From the NCBI GenBank assembly GCA_963601915.1, contig CAVCGL010000001.1, forward strand, positions 62,001 through 126,000: a stretch of 64,000 nucleotides of DNA. Direction: 5' to 3'. The position numbers and the translations under genes were made by a program. Below, in pieces: positions 15,168 to 23,849 of the stretch. The notes under the pieces were generated by a model. That model did no database searches. It saw only the letters and a program-made list of their open reading frames with translations, and was not told the origin of the DNA. Positions within the stretch are counted from its first letter, which is position 1; the number at the start of each line of letters is the position of its first letter. Origin of the DNA: Butyricicoccus_A sp963601915 (GTDB taxonomy: Bacteria; Bacillota; Clostridia; Oscillospirales; Butyricicoccaceae).

Positions 15168-16835
15168 ATGAAACTCAATGGTTCACAGATTCTGCTTGAG
15201 ACACTGCTGGAACAGGGTACCGATACCATTTTCGGTTATCCGGGCGGCGCAGCACTGAACATTTATGATGAACTGTATAAGTATTCCGACCGTATCCGTC
15301 ATGTCCTGTCCGCACATGAACAGGGCGCATCCCATGCCGCAGATGGCTATGCCCGCGCAACCGGCAAAGTAGGCGTTGTTCTGGCAACCTCTGGTCCGGG
15401 CGCAACCAACCTAGTCACCGGTATTGCAACGGCATTTATGGATTCTATCCCGCTGATTGCGATTACTGCAAACGTCGGCACCAACTTTATCGGCCGAGAC
15501 AGCTTCCAGGAAATTTACATCGCAGGCGTGACGATGCCGATCACCAAGCATAACTTTGTTGTCCGCAACGTAGAGGAATTGGCAGATACCGTTCGTCAGG
15601 CATATGAAATTGCCATCAGTGATCGCCCAGGTCCGGTATTGATTGATATTCCGAAGGACATCACGGCAGCAGTCTGTGAATTCGAGCATAAGCCGCCGGT
15701 CAAGAAGCGTCCGAATCCGAAGATTCAGCACGAGCAGATTTCCAAGATGGCAGAGATGGTCAATGCAGCAGAGCGTCCGGTCATCCTGTTCGGCGGCGGT
15801 GTGATTTCGTCGGAGGCCTGCGAGCTGCTGCTGCGCTTTATGAAGCGCGGAGATATTCCGGCTTGCCATTCTCTGATGGGCATCGGCGCACTGGATAAGG
15901 AAGAGCCGCTCAATTTGGGTCTTATCGGTATGCACGGCTGGGTATCCGCTGGCCGCGCAGTAGACAATGCCGATCTGGTTATTGCACTGGGCACGCGCTT
16001 CTCTGATCGTGTGGCTACGAAGATGGGCGATTTTGCCTCCACCGCCAAGGTTGTTCAGGTAGACATTGACGAGTCTGAGGTAAATAAGAACATCGAGGTA
16101 CAGCACAGCGTTATTGGCGACGTTCGTGACGTTCTCGAGGCGGTTCTGCCGCTCATTGACCATGCCGATCACACCCCGTGGAAGGAACAGATTGCTTCCT
16201 GGAAGGAGCGCATGGACTACAAGCCGAAGGACAACGATGCCGTTCTGCGTCCGCATCAGCTGATGAAGAAGATTGATGAACTGATTCGCAAGGATGACAT
16301 TGTGGCAACCGACGTTGGTCAGCATCAGATGTGGGCAGCACAGTTCACCGGCCGCTCCAAGCCGCGTACCTTCCTGACCTCCGGCGGTCTGGGCACGATG
16401 GGCTTTGGCTATGGCGCAGCAATCGGTGCGCAGGTAGGCGAGCCGGATAAGCGCGTGATTCACGTTACCGGTGACGGCAGCTTCCATATGAACTTACAGG
16501 AGATGTGTACCGCTGTCAGCAACCATCTGCCGGTTATCACGATTGTTGTCAACAATCAGGTGCTCGGCATGGTATACCAGTGGCAGACCTCGTTCTATGG
16601 AAAGCGTTATTCCAACACAGATCCGCACCGCAAGACGGATTTTGTCAAGCTGGCAGAGGCATTTGGCGCAAAGGGTATGCGCTGTGATACCTTGGCAGGC
16701 TTTGAGGCGTGCATGAAGGAAGCACTGGCAACGACAGACGGTCCGGTTCTGATTGATGCACGGATTGACAAGACCGAGCGCGTTCTGCCGTTTATTCCGG
16801 GCGGCGAAACGGTTCGCAACGTTATCATCGACTGA
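15168..16835 (+). CDS. ilvB: Acetolactate synthase, large (catalytic) subunit
   Basis: A thiamine-diphosphate- and FAD-dependent enzyme for the first common step of valine, leucine and isoleucine synthesis. The 555 residues carry DTIFGYPGGAALNIYDEL, the catalytic glutamate in HEQGASHAADGYARATG, GRDSFQEIYIAGVTMPITKHNF, and the ThDP motif GDGSFHMNLQEMCTAVSNH with VVNNQVLGMV. The gene is preceded by AGGAGAG and the T-box leader. ilvN follows 16 bases later. Codon bias is strong. ilvC, often the next gene in such operons, is not present here. Confidence 0.97.
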   Translation: MKLNGSQILLETLLEQGTDTIFGYPGGAALNIYDELYKYSDRIRHVLSAHEQGASHAADGYARATGKVGVVLATSGPGATNLVTGIATAFMDSIPLIAITANVGTNFIGRDSFQEIYIAGVTMPITKHNFVVRNVEELADTVRQAYEIAISDRPGPVLIDIPKDITAAVCEFEHKPPVKKRPNPKIQHEQISKMAEMVNAAERPVILFGGGVISSEACELLLRFMKRGDIPACHSLMGIGALDKEEPLNLGLIGMHGWVSAGRAVDNADLVIALGTRFSDRVATKMGDFASTAKVVQVDIDESEVNKNIEVQHSVIGDVRDVLEAVLPLIDHADHTPWKEQIASWKERMDYKPKDNDAVLRPHQLMKKIDELIRKDDIVATDVGQHQMWAAQFTGRSKPRTFLTSGGLGTMGFGYGAAIGAQVGEPDKRVIHVTGDGSFHMNLQEMCTAVSNHLPVITIVVNNQVLGMVYQWQTSFYGKRYSNTDPHRKTDFVKLAEAFGAKGMRCDTLAGFEACMKEALATTDGPVLIDARIDKTERVLPFIPGGETVRNVIID

Positions 16836-16851
16836 TCGAGGAGGAAAAAAC

Positions 16852-17340
16852 ATGGAAAAGTATATTATTTCAGCCGTTGTACAGAATAATTCTGGCGTAC
16901 TGGCTCGCGTTTCCAGCCTGTTCGGTCGCCGCGGCTTCAACATCTATTCTCTGACGGTTTCCCCGACCGTTGATGAGAAGTTTTCCCGCATTACCATCGT
17001 GACAGTTGGCGATGCCTATACATTGGATCAGATTCTCAAGCAGATGCGCAAGCTGGAAGAGTGCGTGGAAGTTGTCCACATCAAGGAGGACGAAGCATTC
17101 TGCCGCGAGCTGGCACTGATTAAAATTGAGGGCGGCGTAGATGTACAGGAAAGCATTCGTGAGCTGTGTGATGTGTATCAGGCAGACGTTGTCAATGCAG
17201 GCGAGCATTCTATCATCGTCCGCATTTCCGGTGTACCGTCTAAGCTGGATACGTTCTTGTCGATTATGCAGAACTTCAACGTCGTTGAGTCCAGCCGTAC
17301 CGGCATCACTGCCGTACATTGGGACAAGGATAAGGACTGA
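16852..17340 (+). CDS. ilvN: Acetolactate synthase, small (regulatory) subunit
   Basis: The ACT-domain partner that activates IlvB and makes it valine-sensitive. 162 residues, with an N-terminal ACT domain (residues 1-78: ISAVVQNNSGVLARVSSLFGRRGFNIYSLTVSPT) and a C-terminal ACT-like domain (LALIKIEGGVDVQESIREL ... GIPSKLDTF-like ISGVPSKLDTFL). The start has GAGGAGG 8 bases upstream, and the longer in-frame extension lies inside ilvB. It is coupled to ilvB under the same T-box. Confidence 0.96.
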   Translation: MEKYIISAVVQNNSGVLARVSSLFGRRGFNIYSLTVSPTVDEKFSRITIVTVGDAYTLDQILKQMRKLEECVEVVHIKEDEAFCRELALIKIEGGVDVQESIRELCDVYQADVVNAGEHSIIVRISGVPSKLDTFLSIMQNFNVVESSRTGITAVHWDKDKD

Positions 17341-17359
17341 GAAATCTGACGTTCTGCCC

Positions 17360-17388
17360 TTGATTTGTGTCATGCATTCTTTTATAAT
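17360..17388 (+). promoter_or_regulatory. ilvD promoter
   Basis: TTGATT (17360-17365), a 17-base spacer, TATAAT (17383-17388). The start point would be near 17395. It lies in the ilvN-ilvD gap, so ilvD is not simply part of the T-box operon. Confidence 0.7.
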
Positions 17389-17394
17389 AAGAAA

Positions 17395-17490
17395 GTACAT
17401 GACAAATTGACGCATGTTTTGTAAAGATACAGCGGGGACGGGTCATGTACCGGTTCCCGCTTTTTTTATCGCGGCGGCGCACTGCCGCCT
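17395..17490 (+). promoter_or_regulatory. Attenuator-like leader of ilvD
   Basis: The predicted transcript begins with GTACATGAC (17395-17403). This is perfectly complementary to GTCATGTAC (17442-17450), which forms the loop and closing pairs of a terminator hairpin (GCGGGGACGGGT / ACCGGTTCCCGC, 17432-17460, then seven T). The two pairings exclude one another. A second stem, GGCGGC / GCCGCC (17473-17489), sits directly before the GGAGG of ilvD and could affect its translation. The sensing mechanism is unknown; the hairpin might alternatively just be the ilvBN terminator. Confidence 0.6.
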
Positions 17491-17504
17491 TGGAGGTGCT
17501 TTTC

Positions 17505-19169
17505 ATGGAATTAAGAAGTCATAATATTACGAAGGGCGTAGAGCGCGTGCCGAATCGCTCGCTGCTCCGTGCCTGCGGCCTGACCGAGGAAGAGATGGCG
17601 CGTCCGATCATCGGCGTTGTTTCTGCATACAGCGAGATTATCCCGGGTCACATCAATCTGGATAAGATTGCCGCTGCTGTAAAGACTGGTGTCAGCATGG
17701 CTGGCGGTACGCCGATTCTGGTACCGGCAATCGGTGTCTGTGATGGTATTGCCATGGGTCATGTCGGCATGAAGTATTCTCTGCCGTCCCGTGAGCTGAT
17801 TGCAGACTCTGTGGAGACGCTGGCACAGGCACATCAGTTTGATGCACTGGTTCTCATCCCGAACTGCGATAAGATCGTTCCGGGCATGGTTATGGCTGCT
17901 GCTCGTCTGAACATCCCGTCTATCGTTGTTTCCGGCGGCCCGATGCTGGCAGGTCACGTCAAGGGCGAGAATGTTTCCCTGTCCTATACATTTGAAGCCG
18001 TTGGCGCACGCAAGGCAAACCTGATTAACGACGAGGAGATCACCGATGTCGAGTGTCATTCCTGCCCGGGCTGCGGTTCCTGCTCCGGTATGTACACGGC
18101 AAACTCGATGAATTGCCTGTGTGAGGCAATTGGTATGGCTCTGCCGGGCAACGGCACCATTCCGGCTGTCCATTCCGACCGTATCCAGCTGGCAAAGCAC
18201 GCTGGTATGAAGATCATGGAACTGCTGGAAAAGGACATCAAGCCGCGTGACATCATCAATGAGAAGTCCATTCATAACGCACTGGAGTGCGAGATGGCTC
18301 TGGGCTGCTCCACCAATACCGTTCTGCATCTGCTGGCAATCTCTCATGAGGCTGGCATTCAGCTGGATCTGGAGAAGATGAACCATGTATCCGATGCCAC
18401 GCCGAACCTGTGCCATCTGGCACCGGCTGGCAGAACCTACATTCAGGAGCTGAATGAGGCTGGCGGCATCTATGCAGTTATGAACGAGCTGTCCAAGAAG
18501 AACTTGATTGAGCTGGATACCATCACGGCAACCGGCAAGAAGGTCGGCGAGAACATCAAGGGCTGCATCAACAAGAACCCGAATGTCATCCGTCCGATTG
18601 ACAATCCGTATATGCAGACCGGCGGCATTGCAATCCTGTGGGGCAACATTGCAAAGGAAGGCTGTGCAGTAAAGCAGAGTGCCGTTGCACCGGAAATGAT
18701 GAAGCATACCGGTCCGGCTCGTATTTTTGACGGCGAAGAAGATGCTATTCAGGCTATTTATACCGGCAAGATAGTTCCGGGTGATGTTGTCATTATCCGC
18801 TACGAAGGCCCGAAGGGCGGCCCGGGTATGCGTGAGATGCTGAATCCGACTTCTGCGCTGGCTGGCATGAAGCTGGATAAGGACGTCGCTCTGATTACTG
18901 ACGGTCGTTTCTCCGGCGCATCCCGCGGCGCATCCATCGGACATGTTTGCCCGGAGGCTGCACAGGGCGGCGAAATCGGACTGCTGGAAGAGGGAGACAT
19001 CATTGAGATCGACATCCCGAACCATTCTGTCAATGCAAAGGTTTCCGAGGAAGAATTTGCAAAGCGCCGTGCGGCATTTGTACCGCATGAGCCGAAGGTT
19101 AAGACCGGCTGGCTGTCCCGCTATGCACGTCTCGTAAGCTCTGCAAACAAGGGCGCTGTGCTTGAGTAA
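17505..19169 (+). CDS. ilvD: Dihydroxy-acid dehydratase
   Basis: Fe-S enzyme that dehydrates 2,3-dihydroxy-isovalerate and -methylvalerate in branched-chain amino acid (and pantothenate precursor) synthesis. The 554 residues include NCDKIVPGMVMAAARL and the cysteine block VECHSCPGCGSCSGMYTANS. Further blocks are ALGCSTNTVLHLLAI, EGPKGGPGMREML and TDGRFSGASRGASIGHV. The start MELRSHNITKG follows TTGGAGG by 8 bases. Strong codon bias suggests high expression. It sits after ilvBN but has its own promoter and leader. Confidence 0.97.
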   Translation: MELRSHNITKGVERVPNRSLLRACGLTEEEMARPIIGVVSAYSEIIPGHINLDKIAAAVKTGVSMAGGTPILVPAIGVCDGIAMGHVGMKYSLPSRELIADSVETLAQAHQFDALVLIPNCDKIVPGMVMAAARLNIPSIVVSGGPMLAGHVKGENVSLSYTFEAVGARKANLINDEEITDVECHSCPGCGSCSGMYTANSMNCLCEAIGMALPGNGTIPAVHSDRIQLAKHAGMKIMELLEKDIKPRDIINEKSIHNALECEMALGCSTNTVLHLLAISHEAGIQLDLEKMNHVSDATPNLCHLAPAGRTYIQELNEAGGIYAVMNELSKKNLIELDTITATGKKVGENIKGCINKNPNVIRPIDNPYMQTGGIAILWGNIAKEGCAVKQSAVAPEMMKHTGPARIFDGEEDAIQAIYTGKIVPGDVVIIRYEGPKGGPGMREMLNPTSALAGMKLDKDVALITDGRFSGASRGASIGHVCPEAAQGGEIGLLEEGDIIEIDIPNHSVNAKVSEEEFAKRRAAFVPHEPKVKTGWLSRYARLVSSANKGAVLE

Positions 19170-19188
19170 TCTATAACGATAGAACCAG

Positions 19189-19224
19189 AAAACCCCGTTT
19201 ACGGTGTCGTAAACGGGGTTTTTG
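19189..19224. terminator. Bidirectional terminator of ilvD and padR
   Basis: The stem AAAACCCCGTTTAC / GTAAACGGGGTTTT has a six-base loop. The padR stop codon lies inside it. Confidence 0.93.
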
Positions 19225-19756
19225 TTTCGCACAAAGTGATGCAGGTTTGCAGCCAGTCGCACATGCTTTTCTCGCGGCTGATCGCACCCAATAAAACAAG
19301 ATAGTCGCTGAAAGCATCCGCTTGCGTCGGCGGGATCGTATCAAATTTAGAGAGACTGTCCTGCAAATGCTGAAGCCACTGCTGATGCTGCTCGAGATGA
19401 TCGGTTAACAACTGAATCTGGGCGTCTTTCGGCAGACTGTCGGAAAAAAACAGACGCAGCTTGAATTCATCTTTTGGCAGCTGTTTGATCTTACTTTTGC
19501 TCTGTTCCCACTGTAGAAATTCTGCTTTTCCAGCTTCGGTAATGGAATATACTTTTTTCTCCAGAACCGTACCGGTAATTTCGGTTTGGAAGGTAATCAG
19601 ACCATCTTCCGCTAAGGCTTTCAGCTCCGGATAGATTTGGCTGTGCTTGGCGTGCCAGAATTCTGCAAGAGAGGTTTGAAATTCTTTGGATAAGTCGTAA
19701 CCGGTCATGGCTTTGCGGTTGAGCAGACCGAGGATTGCATAGCGTAGTGTTCCCAT
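19199..19756 (-). CDS. padR: PadR-family transcriptional repressor
   Basis: 185 residues. An N-terminal winged helix (MGTLRYAILGLLNRKAMTGYDLSKEF ... FWHAKHSQIYPELKALAEDGL) is typical of PadR. It is followed by a Vir_act_alpha_C-like helical dimerisation domain with many Gln/Leu (HLEQHQQWLQHLQDSLSKFD). PadR represses the phenolic-acid decarboxylase gene until a phenolic acid such as p-coumarate or ferulate binds. Here it is divergent from padC with a matching operator in between. The C-terminal TKTPFTTP is encoded by the shared terminator, so the protein end and the hairpin overlap. Confidence 0.9.
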   Translation of the reverse strand: MGTLRYAILGLLNRKAMTGYDLSKEFQTSLAEFWHAKHSQIYPELKALAEDGLITFQTEITGTVLEKKVYSITEAGKAEFLQWEQSKSKIKQLPKDEFKLRLFFSDSLPKDAQIQLLTDHLEQHQQWLQHLQDSLSKFDTIPPTQADAFSDYLVLLGAISREKSMCDWLQTCITLCETKTPFTTP

Positions 19757-19812
19757 CGTATCGTTCCTTTCGATAGAGTGCCTATATTATACCACAGAAT
19801 ATTTGTAAAATA

Positions 19813-19854
19813 AAACATGTAAACATTGACATGTTTGGAAATACATATTATAAT
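19813..19854 (+). promoter_or_regulatory. padC promoter with PadR operator
   Basis: TTGACA (19826-19831), 17 bases, TATAAT (19849-19854): a consensus promoter. Over the -35 lies the perfect inverted repeat AAACATGT-N8-ACATGTTT (19813-19836), which contains ATGT-N8-ACAT, the dyad bound by PadR regulators. Repressor there would block the -35 box. Confidence 0.88.
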
Positions 19855-19883
19855 GAGAAAAAACAATGCAGGAGGTTTGCGCG

Positions 19884-20420
19884 ATGGGCAAGCAGTTCAC
19901 CAATTTGGAGGATTTTATCGGCACACATTTCATTTATACCTATGACAACGGATGGGAATACGAGTGGTACGCGAAAAATGAGAATACCGTAGACTACCGT
20001 ATTCATGGCGGCATGGTTGCCGGGCGCTGGGTCACGGATCAGAAGGCGGAAATTGTCAAGCTGACCGACGGCGTGTTTAAGATTACCTGGACAGAGCCGA
20101 CTGGCACCGATGTCGCGCTGGATTTTATGCCGAATGAGGGCAAGCTGCACGGCACGATTTTCTTTCCGAAATGGGTACATGAGCATCCGGAAATCACAGT
20201 TTGCTACCAGAATGAGCACATTGACAAAATGGAAGCAGCGCGTGCGCAATATGAGAACTATCCGAAGTATATTGTACCGGAGTTTGCCACGATTACTTAT
20301 ATGGGAGATGCCGGAAAGAATAATGAAGATGTTATCAGTGAAGCACCATATCCGGGCATGACCGATGACATTCGTGCGGGCAAATACTTTACTGAAGAAT
20401 ACAAGAGAAAAAATCGCTGA
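19884..20420 (+). CDS. padC: Phenolic acid decarboxylase
   Basis: A cofactor-free decarboxylase that turns hydroxycinnamic acids (p-coumaric, ferulic, caffeic) into 4-vinyl phenols, a detoxification reaction on plant-derived compounds. 178 residues, the normal size, with FIGTHFIYTYDNGWEYEWYAKN (first 20 family-defining residues around the YDNGWEYE core), DYRIHGGMVAGRW, GKLHGTIFFPKWV and YPKYIVPEFATITY. AGGAGG lies 8 bases before the ATG at 19884. The divergent padR and its operator make the assignment very firm. This fits a gut bacterium exposed to plant phenolics. Confidence 0.96.
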   Translation: MGKQFTNLEDFIGTHFIYTYDNGWEYEWYAKNENTVDYRIHGGMVAGRWVTDQKAEIVKLTDGVFKITWTEPTGTDVALDFMPNEGKLHGTIFFPKWVHEHPEITVCYQNEHIDKMEAARAQYENYPKYIVPEFATITYMGDAGKNNEDVISEAPYPGMTDDIRAGKYFTEEYKRKNR

Positions 20421-20429
20421 ACAAAAATA

Positions 20430-20462
20430 GGGTGTTGCCAAAGATTGGCAGCACCCGTTTGT
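20430..20462. terminator. Terminator of padC / S1-domain gene
   Basis: The stem GGGTGTTGCCA / TGGCAGCACCC is followed by GTTTGTTTTTA and lies between convergent genes. Confidence 0.85.
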
Positions 20463-20464
20463 TT

Positions 20465-21385
20465 TTATAAATCTTCGATAGACGGCGCGTCGAATTCCGT
20501 ACACACCTGCCGCGCCGTACAGCACGGCGGGGAGTATTGCCAACAGGAAATATGACCGCTCGTGATAAAATACGGCAGCGGCGGAGGCGGTACTGGTGCC
20601 GTTCCGATACGGTCGATGAGATTGAGCTTGATTTTCATGCGCTCCGGTAAAATGGATTTGATGTAACAGGAGACCATATCTCCGGCGGAGACCGGAAAGC
20701 GCAGCTCTGCCAAACCGGATAAATTCGGTGCCAGCTCGATGAATACGCCATAGTCCTCCACGCTGCGCACGATACCGCAGACGGTTTCTCCGGCGGCAAA
20801 TTGCGCCGCATTTTCTGCCCAAGTGCCGAGCAGCTCTCGATGCGTCAGGTGAATGCGTCCGGTATCTGCGTCAATGCCCGATATGACAGCATATAGCTGT
20901 TGTCCGACTTGGATACGGTCGGATGGATGAAAAATACGGCTGACAGATAAATTTTCGATGCCGATCAGAGAGACCAAACCGCATCCGGCATCGACAAATG
21001 CACCAAACGGCTCTAGATGCGTCACACGCACAGGAATGATGTCTCCGGGGCGTTTATGCAGGAGATGATCTAAGGCGCACTGTTGGGCGCGTTTGCGCGA
21101 TAAATAGGCAAGATCCCCTTCGATGCGCAGGACTTGAAAGCACACCGGCTTGCCGACGCGCGATAAAATGGCGATTTCCCGCGTCTTTCCCGTGTCGATG
21201 CCAAGCGCGCATTCTTCGCGCGGCATGATGCCGGTCATGCCGTCCAAGGGGACGATCAGATTGTGATGCACATCACAGCGGGCGGCGACAGCCTGCAAAA
21301 TGCTGCCGTCCTGCGCCGCTGCGCAAATGTCGTCTCTGCGTGGCATATCTGTCTGTAAGCGTTCCGGTGCATAGTCTGTTTGCAT
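20465..21385 (-). CDS. S1-domain RNA-binding protein (RpsA-like)
   Basis: 306 residues. After an N-terminal segment that looks like a degenerate S1 repeat (VPLDGMTGIMPREECALGI), two clear S1 motifs follow. One is GDIIPVRVTHLEPFGAFVDAGCGLVSLIGIENLS, the other GETVCGIVRSVEDYGVFIELAPNLSGLAEL. The protein is shorter than the 4-6 repeat ribosomal S1 and resembles the short S1 homologues of Firmicutes that may help translation or RNA decay. The C-terminal 40 residues (proline run PVPPPPLP, several Cys) are unusual and may be accessory. The gene is monocistronic. Confidence 0.85.
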   Translation of the reverse strand: MQTDYAPERLQTDMPRRDDICAAAQDGSILQAVAARCDVHHNLIVPLDGMTGIMPREECALGIDTGKTREIAILSRVGKPVCFQVLRIEGDLAYLSRKRAQQCALDHLLHKRPGDIIPVRVTHLEPFGAFVDAGCGLVSLIGIENLSVSRIFHPSDRIQVGQQLYAVISGIDADTGRIHLTHRELLGTWAENAAQFAAGETVCGIVRSVEDYGVFIELAPNLSGLAELRFPVSAGDMVSCYIKSILPERMKIKLNLIDRIGTAPVPPPPLPYFITSGHISCWQYSPPCCTARQVCTEFDAPSIEDL

Positions 21386-21550
21386 GAATTCCCTCCGTTC
21401 TGAACGTTTTTGTTTTTCTATGGATTTGTATTGACTATATGCGCGAACTGGCGAAAATATGGCTACGGAACAGGAATTTTCTGTTTACTGACTGGTCAAT
21501 AAACCATGGGTATGATATACTCGATATATACACAAGGAGGGATACAAACA

Positions 21551-21751
21551 ATGGATATTCGTCTTGGTGATATTTTGACGATGAAAAAAGGACATCCTTG
21601 CGGCAGCAAGGACTGGGAGGTTTTGCGCGTCGGCATGGATTTCCGACTCAAATGCGTGGGCTGTGGACATACGATTATGATTCCGCGCAGCAAGGCGGAG
21701 AAAAACATTCGCCACATCGTTCATGCGGACGGAACAGAAGGGGAGAAGTGA
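21551..21751 (+). CDS. DUF951 small protein
   Basis: 66 residues of the DUF951 family: MDIRLGDILTMKKGHPCGSK, WEVLRVGMDFRLKCVGCGHTIMIPR. The two-cysteine CVGCGH plus HPCG look like a small zinc or RNA-binding site. The family is widespread in Firmicutes, usually next to housekeeping genes, with no established role. AAGGAGG lies upstream (21536-21542). Its stop is one base before the start of the nucleoside phosphorylase, so the two are co-translated. Confidence 0.88.
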   Translation: MDIRLGDILTMKKGHPCGSKDWEVLRVGMDFRLKCVGCGHTIMIPRSKAEKNIRHIVHADGTEGEK

Positions 21752-21752
21752 C

Positions 21753-22511
21753 ATGCTCATCCATGGAAAACAGATGCACTTGCAGTGTACCGCTGAGGAC
21801 ATCGGGCGATATGTCATTCTGCCCGGTGATCCGGGACGGTGTGCGGTCATTGCGCAGCTTTTAGACGATGCGAGGGAAATATCTTATAACAGAGAATTTC
21901 ACGTGTATACCGGCTATTTGGAGGGCGAACGGGTATCCGTGTGCTCGACAGGCATCGGCGGGCCGTCGGCGGCCATTGCGCTGGAGGAACTGGTCGAGTG
22001 CGGTGCAGATACGTTTATTCGCGTGGGAACCTGCGGCGGCATCGATGCGTCTGTGTGCGGCGGAGATGTTGTTGTGGCGACGGCTGCCATTCGGCAGGAA
22101 GGAACGTCGCGCCAATATCTTCCGTTGGAATATCCGGCAGCGGCAAGTTATCCGGTCGTGCGTGCACTGGCAGATGCCTGTGAGGCATTGGGGTATCGGG
22201 CACATGTCGGTGTGGTTCAGTCCAAAGATAGCTTCTATGGCGAAATTCGTCCGCAGAATCAGCCAATTGCCGCGGATTTGCAGGAAAAGTGGACGGCATG
22301 GACAGCGGCAGGCGTGCTTGCCAGTGAAATGGAGTCAGCAGCGCTGTTCACGGCTGGCGCGGCGCTGCATGTGCGTGTCGGCACCATACTCAATGTACTA
22401 TGGAATGATGACAACGAGCAGCCGGATGTGCCGGAAGGCGCAACAACGCGCGGCATTCGCGCGGCGGTTTCTGCTCTGTGCATCTTGATTGAACAGGATA
22501 ATAAGCAGTAA
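21753..22511 (+). CDS. Uridine-phosphorylase-like nucleoside phosphorylase
   Basis: A PNP/UDP-superfamily (NP-I) phosphorolytic enzyme that cleaves nucleosides into base and ribose-1-phosphate. 252 residues with the phosphate loop YVILPGDPGRC, VCSTGIGGPSAAIALEEL, FIRVGTCGGID and VLASEMESAALFTAGA (ribose-binding EMES). The DSFYGE segment and overall pattern favour uridine phosphorylase over purine enzymes, but substrate cannot be fixed by sequence reading alone. The start at 21753 follows GGGGAGAAG and the DUF951 stop. Confidence 0.85.
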   Translation: MLIHGKQMHLQCTAEDIGRYVILPGDPGRCAVIAQLLDDAREISYNREFHVYTGYLEGERVSVCSTGIGGPSAAIALEELVECGADTFIRVGTCGGIDASVCGGDVVVATAAIRQEGTSRQYLPLEYPAAASYPVVRALADACEALGYRAHVGVVQSKDSFYGEIRPQNQPIAADLQEKWTAWTAAGVLASEMESAALFTAGAALHVRVGTILNVLWNDDNEQPDVPEGATTRGIRAAVSALCILIEQDNKQ

Positions 22512-22513
22512 AA

Positions 22514-22554
22514 AATACCCGTGAGAAAGAGACAAAATCTTCCTCACGGGTATT
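22514..22554. terminator. Hairpin between nucleoside phosphorylase and oxidoreductase genes
   Basis: The perfect stem AATACCCGTGAG / CTCACGGGTATT lies between convergent genes. The T-run is weak, so it may terminate inefficiently on the plus strand. Confidence 0.7.
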
Positions 22555-22563
22555 GTGCTTTCT

Positions 22564-23736
22564 TTATCGAATCGGAAAATCTGCCGGAAGCGGTTCCGGA
22601 CGGTCAAACGTCGTTTCAAGAATGCCGAATTGCTGCGTCTTTGCGCCGCTTAGCATCTTTTCCATCATTTCGAGGGAATGCAGTGCCATGCGGCCGCTGG
22701 CGCGTTCTGGGCGGTTCTCAGCGAGAGCGAGCGCCATATCAATTAAGCCGATGCCGCGGCTGTTCTCCGAATGGCTGGTGGATGCAAACGGGCGAGTAAC
22801 CGGTACATGCTCCCAATCCTTTTTGACATCGAACCAATCGCGCGGCTGGCTGTACCAGCGATAATTTTGCTCTGTGCGCAGGAGAATATCGCCGCCGAAG
22901 ATGTTCGGGCCGTCCAGCGGGTCTATATCCGGGATGCACAGGGTTCCTTTTGTGCCGTAAATCTCGATGCGCGGCAGATTGGAATCCCATACGTCAAAGG
23001 AGAAGATCGCTGTGCCGATGGCACCGGAGGCGAACTGCATGAGTCCGGTCGTATAGGTGTCCACTTCGACATCAATCATCTCGCCGCGGTGCGGTTCGGT
23101 AGAGATGGGACGCTGGTCAAACGTGCGCTTGGACATGGCACAGCACGACTGAACCGGTCCGAGCAGCGACAGCAGCGCTGTGACATAGTACGGACCGATG
23201 TCCATGAGCGGACCGGCACCTTCATGGTAGTAAAATGCGGGATTGGGGTGGAAGGTCTCACAGCCGTGATAAATGACAAACGCCGATGCGCCGATGACAT
23301 CGCCGATTTTGCCGGAATTCAAGATATCGCGGCAGGTTTGCAGACGTGCACCTAAAAATGTGTCCGGTGCACAGCCGATGCGCAGATTTTTGGACTGGGC
23401 CAAGTCTATCAGCTCTTTGCCTTCCGCATAAGTAAAAGCAAGAGGTTTCTCTGTGTAAACATGCTTGCCGCAGGTCAGTGCCAGCTTATTGAGCCGATAG
23501 TGTGCGTCCGGGGTGGTCAGATTGAGAATCAGATCCACATCCGCTTGCTCGATGAGCTCTTCTGCACAGGAATACGCGTGCGGAATGCCGTATGCGTCGG
23601 CTTTTTTCTGCGCTTTTTCCAAGGTGCGTGAAGCACAGGCTTCGATGGTCACATAGTCGCTGTATTTTTTCAAATTGTCGATATACACGCGGCTAATATC
23701 ACCGAGACCGACAACGCCAATACGCAATTTTTTCAT
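22564..23736 (-). CDS. Gfo/Idh/MocA-family NAD(P)-dependent oxidoreductase
   Basis: 390 residues. The N-terminal Rossmann fold has RIGVVGLGDISRVYIDNL; the family's signature lysine is in HVYTEKPLAFTYAEG. The C-terminal alpha/beta domain has GAGPLMDIGPYYVTALLSLLG and GAIGTAIFSFDVW, typical of sugar or cyclitol dehydrogenases. Substrate is unknown. It lies downstream of the LTA-synthase-like gene on the same strand but behind a terminator, so it is probably independent. Its start has GGAGGTTTGCATTCTC upstream. Confidence 0.88.
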   Translation of the reverse strand: MKKLRIGVVGLGDISRVYIDNLKKYSDYVTIEACASRTLEKAQKKADAYGIPHAYSCAEELIEQADVDLILNLTTPDAHYRLNKLALTCGKHVYTEKPLAFTYAEGKELIDLAQSKNLRIGCAPDTFLGARLQTCRDILNSGKIGDVIGASAFVIYHGCETFHPNPAFYYHEGAGPLMDIGPYYVTALLSLLGPVQSCCAMSKRTFDQRPISTEPHRGEMIDVEVDTYTTGLMQFASGAIGTAIFSFDVWDSNLPRIEIYGTKGTLCIPDIDPLDGPNIFGGDILLRTEQNYRWYSQPRDWFDVKKDWEHVPVTRPFASTSHSENSRGIGLIDMALALAENRPERASGRMALHSLEMMEKMLSGAKTQQFGILETTFDRPEPLPADFPIR

Positions 23737-23800
23737 GAGAATGCAAACCTCCTTGTTGTTGTTACAGTTAGTATATCAGTCAGAGGATAAGAATACAAGA

Positions 23801-23835
23801 AAAAAGACGAATGGTTTTTACCATTCGTCTTTTTT
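23801..23835. terminator. Terminator after LTA-synthase-like gene
   Basis: The stem AAAAGACGAATGG / CCATTCGTCTTTT has A and T runs on both sides. It lies just before the oxidoreductase gene on the minus strand. Confidence 0.9.
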
Positions 23836-23849
23836 GTATGTGCTGTTGG

